From: Nitrososphaera sp.
Lineage (GTDB): Archaea; Thermoproteota; Nitrososphaeria; Nitrososphaerales; Nitrososphaeraceae
Assembly (NCBI GenBank): GCA_025450475.1
Contig: JANWHJ010000076.1
Span: 1 to 6,628, forward strand
Length of the DNA stretch: 6,628 bases
Reading direction: 5' to 3'
Position 1 is the stretch's first letter. Every line of letters begins with the position of its first letter. The position numbers and the translations under genes were made by a program. This document shows, piece after piece, positions 1 to 4,408 of this stretch. Under the pieces are notes generated by a model, which saw nothing but the letters and a program-made list of their open reading frames with translations, was not told the DNA's origin and searched no databases.

Positions 1-4
1 AGGA

Positions 5-1123
5 TTAACCCGCGAAAAAGAACGCGATCGCAATGATGACATAGACTGCCGTCAGCATTACGCCCTCAAACCAGTTGGTCCTACCATCGTGCACGATGAG
101 ATTCAGGATTATCGCGGCGAGTAAGAGGACCGCGAGCTCGAGTATCGTGAATACGAGCGTGAATGGCTGTCCTAATGCAATGCCGGCAAATACCAAGATG
201 GGGACCACGAACAGTGCGATTTGCGTGCCCGAGCCGGCGGCTATGTCTATAGACAATTCTATTTTCCCCTTCCTTGCAAGCATTATAGCACTGCTATGCT
301 CTGCTGCATTACCGACTATACCTACAATGATTGCGCCGACGAACAGCTCTCCAAAGCCGAGCTCCTTGCCGGTTTGTTCCACGGAACCAACCAGTATCTC
401 GCTCACCACAATAACTCCGGCCATGCTGGCGGCAAGCAGCAGGAACGACTTTTTCTTGCTCCAGTGGCCGGGGTGATCGTGACTTTCAGGGTGCGGCGCA
501 ATTCCGTCGACCGTCGTCGGCTCTTCAATTTGCACAAACAGGTGCTTGTGGGTGAAGAACGTGAATACTATTCCAAGGACATATACGACTAATAGAATTA
601 TCGCAAGCGAATCGCTGAGGAGCTGCACGTTTGTGCCGCTTTGTTCGCCAGGCAGTACAGTGGCCACCAATATTGTAGGGATGGCAAGGCCGATTATCGC
701 AATGAACAGCATCGACGACTGGAAGCCAATGTTTTCGCGGCTGAAGCTCTGCTCCTTGTACTTGAAGCCGCCGACGATGACGCTCAGACCGAATATGAGG
801 AGGATGTTGCCGATTATCGCGCCGGTGATTGACGCCTTGACGAGGTCGAACAGTCCTGCGCTGATAGCTACGACCGCGATAATGATTTCGGCCGCGTTAC
901 CAAATGTGACATTTAAGAGCGACCCTGCAGTGGCCCCGTAGTGGGTTGCAAGGTGCTCCGTAGAGTCGCCTATCAGCTTCGCCAGCGGGATAAGGGCGAT
1001 CGCCGCGACGACGAACAGGACAATGTGGTTGGCGTGAGCGAATTCAAGCGCGGCCGCTATTGGTGCGAATATCAGCAGAAAATAGAGCGTCGATGATTTC
1101 GTTATCTTGACTGTTTTGAGCAA
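5..1123 (-). CDS. cax: Ca2+/H+ antiporter (CaCA superfamily, CAX type)
   Basis: This integral membrane protein of 372 residues probably exports Ca2+ or another divalent cation in exchange for protons. It shows the two-fold repeat of the CaCA superfamily. The first half has GNAAE at residues 75-79, followed by a glycine-rich GAIIGNILL segment (101-109). The second half has the matching GNAAEHSSAI at 271-280. The acidic residues in these repeats are the expected cation ligands. About ten or eleven hydrophobic segments span the chain. A hydrophilic loop near 193-225, with several His and Asp/Glu residues (HPESHDHPGH), separates the halves and may sense metal or pH (inference). Length fits prokaryotic CAX proteins of about 350-400 residues. 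The start is TTG at 1121-1123. No in-frame ATG or GTG lies between it and the upstream in-frame stop at 1178-1180, and there is no clear ribosome binding site. The family call is firm; the ion specificity is not proven. Confidence 0.93.
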   Translation of the reverse strand: MLKTVKITKSSTLYFLLIFAPIAAALEFAHANHIVLFVVAAIALIPLAKLIGDSTEHLATHYGATAGSLLNVTFGNAAEIIIAVVAISAGLFDLVKASITGAIIGNILLIFGLSVIVGGFKYKEQSFSRENIGFQSSMLFIAIIGLAIPTILVATVLPGEQSGTNVQLLSDSLAIILLVVYVLGIVFTFFTHKHLFVQIEEPTTVDGIAPHPESHDHPGHWSKKKSFLLLAASMAGVIVVSEILVGSVEQTGKELGFGELFVGAIIVGIVGNAAEHSSAIMLARKGKIELSIDIAAGSGTQIALFVVPILVFAGIALGQPFTLVFTILELAVLLLAAIILNLIVHDGRTNWFEGVMLTAVYVIIAIAFFFAG

Positions 1124-1154
1124 CTTCGACTTTTCATAATTAATTGTCCAGCAT

Positions 1155-1164
1155 GCTTTAATTG
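1155..1164 (-). promoter_or_regulatory. possible TATA box for the cation antiporter
   Basis: On the minus strand this reads CAATTAAAGC, the best AT-rich box before the antiporter gene. If archaeal spacing of about 26 bases applies, transcription would start near 1134, giving a leader of roughly 11 bases before the TTG start. The match to a TATA consensus is weak and no BRE is obvious. Confidence 0.3.
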
Positions 1165-1447
1165 TTTTTACCGAGTGTCAAATTTCCAAAATGCGGGTTG
1201 CTCGGGGTTACAAAGTCGATTCCCTATCTCAGATTATGGGAGGGCTTTTGGTATTTGGTATTTTGTAAATAACGGATGAAAACACCGACCTTTGGCTACC
1301 ATGAGACTGGAAACTCACGGAGATCCGTTGTGCCCAAAGTAATATTAGCAAACATGTTTTTCGGCTTGCGATTTCTTGTCGAAAGAATTCCATAATGAAT
1401 CGAACATGAATAAGGAACCTGACGCACAGAAGGAGACGATGGATATG

Positions 1448-1467
1448 CAAGTTGGCGCTGCAACTTG
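1448..1467. repeat. inverted repeat, 7-bp stem
   Basis: CAAGTTG (1448-1454) and CAACTTG (1461-1467) are perfect inverted copies around a six-base loop, GCGCTG. This is the first of two adjacent hairpins of equal stem length. It lies 44 or more bases past the tRNA 3' end when read on the minus strand. There is no T-run directly after it on either strand, so it does not look like a simple terminator. Confidence 0.6.
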
Positions 1468-1471
1468 AAAG

Positions 1472-1492
1472 CAGTCACATCGTAAGTGACTG
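1472..1492. repeat. inverted repeat, 7-bp stem
   Basis: CAGTCAC (1472-1478) and GTGACTG (1486-1492) form a perfect 7-bp stem with a seven-base loop. It starts four bases after the preceding hairpin. On the plus strand it is followed by an A/T-rich tail (1493-1514). On the minus strand it lies about 20 bases beyond the TTTT after the tRNA. It may be a 3' processing or back-up termination structure for the tRNA transcript, a protein-binding palindrome, or part of a small RNA. Confidence 0.6.
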
Positions 1493-1510
1493 ATCTAATG
1501 ATTATTTGTT

Positions 1511-1514
1511 AAAA
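1511..1514 (-). terminator. oligo-T terminator after the tRNA
   Basis: Read on the minus strand, the tRNA discriminator base A (1517) is followed by CC and then TTTT. Short T-runs are the usual archaeal termination signal. The run is short, so the call is moderate. Confidence 0.45.
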
Positions 1515-1561
1515 GGTGCGGGGGGTGGGATTTGAACCCACGAATCCCTAAGGAACAGGGT

Positions 1562-1583
1562 TGTAGGAACCAATCCGGCTCTT
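1562..1583 (-). other. tRNA intron 2 (22 nt, near 37/38)
   Basis: This intron sits at or next to the canonical site 3' of the anticodon. It forms a hairpin GAGCC-GGATT-GGTTC (one G.U pair). Directly beside it, anticodon TAG pairs with intron CTA, leaving bulges AAA and CAA. Because A residues flank both ends, the cut could be at 36/37, 37/38 or 38/39 with the same mature tRNA. The central helix has only three good pairs, so it is a relaxed rather than strict BHB. Confidence 0.75.
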
Positions 1584-1590
1584 TCTAAGC

Positions 1591-1623
1591 TTCGCACTCT
1601 TCTTTTGCTTCAAAAGAAAGAGA
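1591..1623 (-). other. tRNA intron 1 (33 nt, position 30/31)
   Basis: This non-canonical intron interrupts the 5' strand of the anticodon stem. It folds into a strong hairpin, CTCTT(T)CTTTT with AAAAGAAGAG, with a GAAGC loop and one bulged T. Next to it, exon CGCA (1626-1629) pairs with intron TGCG (1593-1596). This leaves three-base bulges GG|T and AA|G, each cut after the second base, which is the bulge-helix-bulge geometry used by archaeal tRNA-splicing endonuclease. The outer flanking helix is weak. The boundary is unique, because only this cut restores G31 pairing with C39. Confidence 0.82.
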
Positions 1624-1680
1624 CCTGCGCCGTTGACCGGGCTTGGCGACCCCCGCCCAAGTTGCAAGAGCCGGCAGCCA

Positions 1681-1696
1681 AATTTATCTATTTATA
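1681..1696. promoter_or_regulatory. shared divergent TATA element for tRNA-Leu and glmM
   Basis: On the minus strand this reads TATAAATAGATAAATT. TATAAA at 1691-1696 lies 35 bases before the first tRNA base, which suits a start about 10 bases upstream of the tRNA. On the plus strand the same block holds TTTATAG, centred about 27 bases before the ATG at 1720, which would give a leaderless glmM mRNA. Only 63 bases separate the two genes, so both promoters must lie here. Which half serves which gene is inferred from spacing. Confidence 0.6.
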
Positions 1697-1719
1697 GGTT
1701 GATAGCAATTGAAATCAAG

Positions 1720-3087
1720 ATGCAAGCAGGCGCCAGGCCGCGGCTCTTTGGCACGAATGGGGTGCGCGGGATCTACGGGAGTGAACTCACACACGATCTC
1801 TTGATCGACCTCTGCTATGCCCTGGGTGCATACTTTGGCAAGGGCCCCGTCGTGGTCGGGTACGACGGCCGCCGTTCGAGTCCTGTCTTGTCGAGGCTTG
1901 TTAGGGCTACTCTCAACTCTGCGGGGCTTGAGACCGCAAATGCGGGTCTTCTTCCAACACCTTGTCTTCAATACGCAACAAAACGCCTCGGGTACGGCGG
2001 AGGCATCATGATAACTGCGTCTCACAACCCGCCTCAGTACAACGGGATAAAGCCCACGGCACCAGACGGTGTCGAGATTTCGCGTGAAGACGAACTATTA
2101 GTTGAGGACATCTACAATTCAAAAAAGTTCATAAGGATTGATGGCACCGGTCGGGATTACATTGACGAAAAGGTAGTAAATAGGTACATCGATGCAGTTC
2201 TTGGCCTTGTCGATGCTGACATGATAAGGCAACACAAATTCACAGTGGCGATGGACACGGGCAATGGCGTGCAGGCAGTTGTCGCCCCTCTTGTAGCTAA
2301 AAAGCTTGGCTGCAAAGTGATCGTAATCAACGGCGCGCCAGACGGTGAGTTTCCGGCTCGCGGTCCAGAGCCAACGCCAGAAAACCTCGGAGTGCTCTCC
2401 AAGGCAGCCAGGTCCGCGGGGGCCGACTTTGGAGTCGCGTATGACGGCGACGGAGACCGCAGCATCTTTTGCGATGACAATGGCTCGATCTACATGGGTG
2501 ACAAGACTGGCGCACTGTTGGTCAAGCATCTGCTTGCGGGCAAACACAGAGGCTCTGAAGTAGTGTGCCCGATCAACACTTCAATGATACTTTCAAAGGT
2601 GGTTGAGCAGGCAGGCTCCAGTGTAATATATACAAAGGTCGGGAGCGTCGAAGTGTCAAGAGAAATGGTGAACCGTAAGTGTGTGATGGGGTTGGAAGAG
2701 AACGGCGGGTTCATGTACGGCCCGTTAAACGAAGTACGGGATGGGGTAATGGCCACCGCGCTCCTGCTTGACATGCTCGCTTCATCGAACAAGTCGTTTT
2801 CGCACCACATTGCGGAGCTTCCGCAAACTTTTCAGCATAAAAGCAAGTTCAAATGCCCTTCAAGTGAAATAGTCAACAAGGTGGTCAAAGCGTGCATCGA
2901 CCATGGTAGTCCGAAAAGGGTGGAGACGATGGATGGGGCCAAGATATGGATAGATGACGAGACATGGATTATGGTTAGGCCGAGCGGAACTGAACCGCTT
3001 ATCAGAATGTATGGAGAATCGAATGACTTTTCGTTGCTTGACTCCAAGGTGGCCGAGTATCGGCGACTTATCCAATCAAAGATGTAG
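1720..3087 (+). CDS. glmM: phosphoglucosamine mutase (alpha-D-phosphohexomutase family)
   Basis: This cytosolic enzyme probably interconverts glucosamine-6-phosphate and glucosamine-1-phosphate for UDP-GlcNAc synthesis. It has 455 residues, the normal family length. All four signature sites are present: LFGTNGVRG near the N-terminus, the phosphoserine loop TASHNP at 99-104 (catalytic Ser101), the Mg2+ loop DGDGDR at 242-247, the sugar-binding EENGG at 326-330, and the phosphate-binding RPSGTEP at 420-426. EENGG is the form common in archaeal members. The reading frame stays open upstream to 1633, but that would overlap the tRNA. ATG 1720 places FGTNGVRG at the usual distance and sits about 27 bases from a TATA box with no ribosome binding site, as in a leaderless mRNA. 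An in-frame TTG at 1699 is less likely. Related phosphomannomutase or phosphoglucomutase activity cannot be excluded by sequence. Confidence 0.9.
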   Translation: MQAGARPRLFGTNGVRGIYGSELTHDLLIDLCYALGAYFGKGPVVVGYDGRRSSPVLSRLVRATLNSAGLETANAGLLPTPCLQYATKRLGYGGGIMITASHNPPQYNGIKPTAPDGVEISREDELLVEDIYNSKKFIRIDGTGRDYIDEKVVNRYIDAVLGLVDADMIRQHKFTVAMDTGNGVQAVVAPLVAKKLGCKVIVINGAPDGEFPARGPEPTPENLGVLSKAARSAGADFGVAYDGDGDRSIFCDDNGSIYMGDKTGALLVKHLLAGKHRGSEVVCPINTSMILSKVVEQAGSSVIYTKVGSVEVSREMVNRKCVMGLEENGGFMYGPLNEVRDGVMATALLLDMLASSNKSFSHHIAELPQTFQHKSKFKCPSSEIVNKVVKACIDHGSPKRVETMDGAKIWIDDETWIMVRPSGTEPLIRMYGESNDFSLLDSKVAEYRRLIQSKM

Positions 3088-3099
3088 TCGTGGACAACG

Positions 3100-3108
3100 T
3101 TTTTAATA
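3100..3108 (+). promoter_or_regulatory. TATA box of the rpl7ae operon
   Basis: TTTTTAATA lies 12 bases after the glmM stop. Archaeal spacing puts the transcription start near 3130, giving a leader of about 28 bases with a ribosome binding site. The T5 run at 3100-3104 could also end the glmM transcript, so the site may do both. Confidence 0.5.
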
Positions 3109-3122
3109 CGCTTGCTATTCCA

Positions 3123-3149
3123 ATGAAGAAAGATGATCCCAATGGGTGA
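3123..3149 (+). other. short upstream ORF in the rpl7ae leader (8 codons)
   Basis: ATG at 3123 opens MKKDDPNG and stops with TGA at 3147-3149, inside the ribosome binding site of rpl7ae. It has no ribosome binding site of its own, and the predicted transcription start lies at or just after its ATG. It may be chance. Confidence 0.2.
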
Positions 3150-3150
3150 T
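3133..3150 (+). promoter_or_regulatory. candidate L7Ae-binding kink-turn-like element over the rpl7ae ribosome binding site
   Basis: The RNA AUGAU-CCC-AAU-GGG-UGAU can form a 3-bp stem (3138-3140 with 3144-3146). It is extended by U.U (3137/3147) and two G.A-type pairs (3136/3148 and 3135/3149), the core pattern of the C/D-box kink-turn that L7Ae binds. The element contains GGTGAT, the ribosome binding site. L7Ae feedback through a leader kink-turn is known in Sulfolobus. Against it, I see no good outer (C) helix and the stem is short. Confidence 0.4.
3145..3150 (+). promoter_or_regulatory. ribosome binding site deciding the rpl7ae start
   Basis: GGTGAT is complementary to the archaeal 16S 3' end and ends seven bases before ATG 3158. 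It overlaps the alternative GTG at 3146, which argues against that start. Confidence 0.75.
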
Positions 3151-3157
3151 ACCAAGA

Positions 3158-3541
3158 ATGAGTAAACCATATTACGTAAAGATGGAAGTTTCTAAGGATC
3201 TGGTAAACGCAGTTTACGAAGCAGTGCGCGTAGCAAAGCAGAGTGGCAAAGTCCGCAAGGGCACCAACGAGACCACAAAGGCGATCGAGCGCGGTATATC
3301 AAAGCTTGTAGTAATTGCTGAGGACGTAGAACCGCCAGAAGTGGTTGCGCACTTGCCGATCCTCTGCGATGAAAGAAATGCGCCTTTCATCTTTGTCCCA
3401 AGCAAGCAGCAGCTGGGCATGTCACTTGGAATAGATGTCGGTTCAGCAGCCGCCACGATAATTGACGCTGGCGAAGCGCAGCACATCGTGGAGCAGGTCA
3501 TCACTTCTATCAGCGGTCTAAAAGCAGCCAAGAAAGAGTAG
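3158..3541 (+). CDS. rpl7ae: ribosomal protein L7Ae / kink-turn RNA-binding protein
   Basis: This 127-residue protein of the large ribosomal subunit is, in archaea, also the core kink-turn binder of C/D and H/ACA guide RNPs and often of RNase P. It shows the family RNA-binding motif KGTNETTKA at 34-42 and the strongly conserved VVIAEDVEPPEVVAHLP at 51-67. The C-terminal loop LGIDVGSAAAT around 90-100 supplies specificity in known family structures. Length is typical. ATG 3158 is chosen over the in-frame GTG 3146 because GGTGAT lies at 3145-3150. It heads the operon, with 14 bases to rps28e. Its leader has a possible kink-turn, which would fit translational feedback by the protein itself. Confidence 0.97.
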   Translation: MSKPYYVKMEVSKDLVNAVYEAVRVAKQSGKVRKGTNETTKAIERGISKLVVIAEDVEPPEVVAHLPILCDERNAPFIFVPSKQQLGMSLGIDVGSAAATIIDAGEAQHIVEQVITSISGLKAAKKE

Positions 3542-3543
3542 AT

Positions 3544-3548
3544 GGTGG
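3544..3548 (+). promoter_or_regulatory. ribosome binding site of rps28e
   Basis: GGTGG lies two bases after the rpl7ae stop and seven bases before ATG 3556. It is a partial match to the archaeal anti-Shine-Dalgarno sequence. Confidence 0.55.
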
Positions 3549-3555
3549 CTGACAG

Positions 3556-3771
3556 ATGAGCAAGGCAGCTGAAGAAAAGGTCGTTCCCGCCGAAGTTATC
3601 CAGATCGTAGGCAGGACTGGAATTGCAGGCGAGGTAATTCAGGTCAGGGTCAAAGTCCTTGAAGGTAAGGACAAGGGCCGCATTCTTACAAGGAACGTCA
3701 AGGGCTCTGTCAGGATGAACGACGTCCTGATGCTGAGGGAAACCGAGCGCGAGGCCCGCAAGATAAGGTGA
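3556..3771 (+). CDS. rps28e: 30S ribosomal protein S28e
   Basis: This 71-residue protein of the small subunit is present in archaea and eukaryotes but absent from bacteria. The chain matches the family end to end: VIQIVGRTGIAGEVIQVRVKVLEG, an OB-fold-like beta barrel (residues about 15-38), then DKGRILTRNVKGSVR, and the diagnostic C-terminal signature LMLRETEREARKIR (58-71). In ribosome structures S28e sits near the mRNA exit on the 30S head. ATG 3556 follows GGTGG at 3544. The stop TGA (3769-3771) is embedded in GGTGAT, the ribosome binding site of rpl24e, so translation of the two genes is probably coupled. Confidence 0.97.
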   Translation: MSKAAEEKVVPAEVIQIVGRTGIAGEVIQVRVKVLEGKDKGRILTRNVKGSVRMNDVLMLRETEREARKIR

Positions 3772-3772
3772 T
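3767..3772 (+). promoter_or_regulatory. ribosome binding site of rpl24e overlapping the rps28e stop
   Basis: GGTGAT is a six-base match to the archaeal anti-Shine-Dalgarno sequence and ends six bases before ATG 3779. It contains the TGA stop of rps28e. Confidence 0.75.
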
Positions 3773-3778
3773 ATCATA

Positions 3779-3994
3779 ATGAGCAAGACAGCATCATCGA
3801 TACGCAATTGCTTCTTCTGCGGAAAGCATGTTACGACCGGCCAAGGAGTCATGCTTGTAAAGAATGACGGCCAAGTGCAGTGGACTTGCTCCAGCAAGTG
3901 CAAAAAGAACCTGCGTGTGCTAGCTCGTGATCCAAGAAAGCTAAAATGGACATCTAAGTACGCAAAGGGCGGTCTGCGCGTCAGAAAACAGTAG
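3779..3994 (+). CDS. rpl24e: 50S ribosomal protein L24e (zinc ribbon)
   Basis: This 71-residue large-subunit protein has a treble-clef/zinc-ribbon fold. The four metal ligands are Cys11 and Cys14 (CFFC) and Cys37 and Cys41 (CSSKC). The region between carries the family pattern GQGVMLVKNDGQV. The basic C-terminal stretch RVLARDPRKLKWT (46-58) is the other hallmark and contacts rRNA. In known ribosomes L24e lies at the subunit interface near L3 and L14. The start is ATG 3779, behind a GGTGAT site. Seven bases separate its stop from ndk. Nothing is missing or unusual. Confidence 0.97.
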   Translation: MSKTASSIRNCFFCGKHVTTGQGVMLVKNDGQVQWTCSSKCKKNLRVLARDPRKLKWTSKYAKGGLRVRKQ

Positions 3995-4001
3995 ATGCAA
4001 G

Positions 4002-4406
4002 ATGGCGGTCGAGCAAACACTAATAGTGATAAAGCCTGACGGTTTCAAGCGCCAGTTGACGGGCAAGGTACTGACAAGATTTGAGGAAAAAGGCTTCCAG
4101 ATAAAGAACCTGAAATCGTATAATTTCACTAAGGAAAAGGCGCAGGAATTCTACTCTGTACACAAGGACAAACCGTTCTTTGGCGAGTTGGTTTCGTTCA
4201 TAGGCTCCGGAACGGTGGTCGCTTGCATACTCGAGGGCAACAGCGCCGTCAATACTGTTAGGACAATGATAGGAACGACAAAGTCTTTCGAAGCAGCGCC
4301 GGGTACCATCAGGGGCGACTTTGGCCTTGGCTTTACCGACAACATCATCCACGCCTCGGACTCTCCTGAAAGCTTCATTAAAGAGTCGCGAGTCATTTTC
4401 AGCTGA
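4002..4406 (+). CDS. ndk: nucleoside-diphosphate kinase
   Basis: This cytosolic enzyme of 134 residues transfers the gamma phosphate of ATP to other (d)NDPs through a phosphohistidine. The catalytic His117 lies in NIIHASDS. The nucleotide-site residues Lys11 (IKPDG), Tyr51, Arg87, Arg104 (RGDFG) and Asn114 are all in place. Length and ends are normal for the family. ASDS replaces the more common GSDS after the histidine, a tolerated variant. ATG 4002 has no clear ribosome binding site; another ATG at 3995 is out of frame. With the rpl24e stop only seven bases away, coupling is likely. Placement before infB fits a role in supplying GTP to translation (inference). Confidence 0.97.
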   Translation: MAVEQTLIVIKPDGFKRQLTGKVLTRFEEKGFQIKNLKSYNFTKEKAQEFYSVHKDKPFFGELVSFIGSGTVVACILEGNSAVNTVRTMIGTTKSFEAAPGTIRGDFGLGFTDNIIHASDSPESFIKESRVIFS

Positions 4407-4408
4407 CA

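Larger units (their letters stand above)
1124..1516. other. intergenic region without a convincing gene
   Basis: About 390 bases lie between the antiporter start and the tRNA 3' end. I recognise no protein family in any frame. Minus-strand ORFs of 73 and 60 codons in 1229-1478 have composition typical of chance reading frames. On the plus strand there are two very short ORFs: 1276-1395 (39 codons, beginning MKTPTFGYHETG) and 1406-1468 (20 codons, MNKEPDAQKE...). Neither has a ribosome binding site. A G/T-rich stretch with a tandem GGTATTT lies near 1250-1263. Hairpins occur at 1299-1320, 1448-1467 and 1472-1492. An uncharacterised small RNA or leftover sequence from a lost gene are both possible, and the sequence does not decide between them. 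Confidence 0.5.
1517..1656 (-). tRNA. tRNA-Leu(UAG) with two introns
   Basis: The minus strand gives a class II tRNA. The acceptor stem GCGGGGG/CCCCCGC is a perfect 7 bp with discriminator A. The D-stem is GCC/GGC with a leucine-like loop containing GG. The T-arm is GTGGG-TTCAAAT-CCCAC. The long variable arm TTCC-TTA-GGGA is typical of Leu or Ser, and discriminator A argues for Leu. The uninterrupted sequence has no usable anticodon arm. Removing 1591-1623 and 1562-1583 yields stem CAGGG/CCCTG, loop CTTAGAA and anticodon TAG (1585-1587). The mature length is then 85 nt. Exons are 1624-1656, 1584-1590 and 1517-1561. The terminal CCA is not encoded: after A come CCT and a T-run. The isotype is well supported by three independent features; exact intron ends rest on the fold. 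Confidence 0.92.

Noticed and set aside
1390..1415. T-loop-like GTTCGATTC on the minus strand
   Set aside because: The flanking bases give only four of five T-stem pairs and there is no acceptor stem or D-arm around it, so it is not a tRNA.
1229..1478. Minus-strand ORFs of 73 and 60 codons
   Set aside because: They overlap each other in different frames, resemble no family I know, have no ribosome binding site and run through hairpin sequence.
1276..1492. C/D-box guide RNA (GATGAA, ATGAATA, CTGA motifs)
   Set aside because: C and D boxes are imperfect and their spacing does not leave proper guide segments.
1633..1719. Longer glmM reading frame starting at 1633
   Set aside because: It would overlap the tRNA gene and the promoter, and the extra residues precede the normal family N-terminus.
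3146..3157. GTG start for rpl7ae
   Set aside because: It lies within the GGTGAT ribosome binding site that fits ATG 3158, and the extra MIPR is not a family feature.
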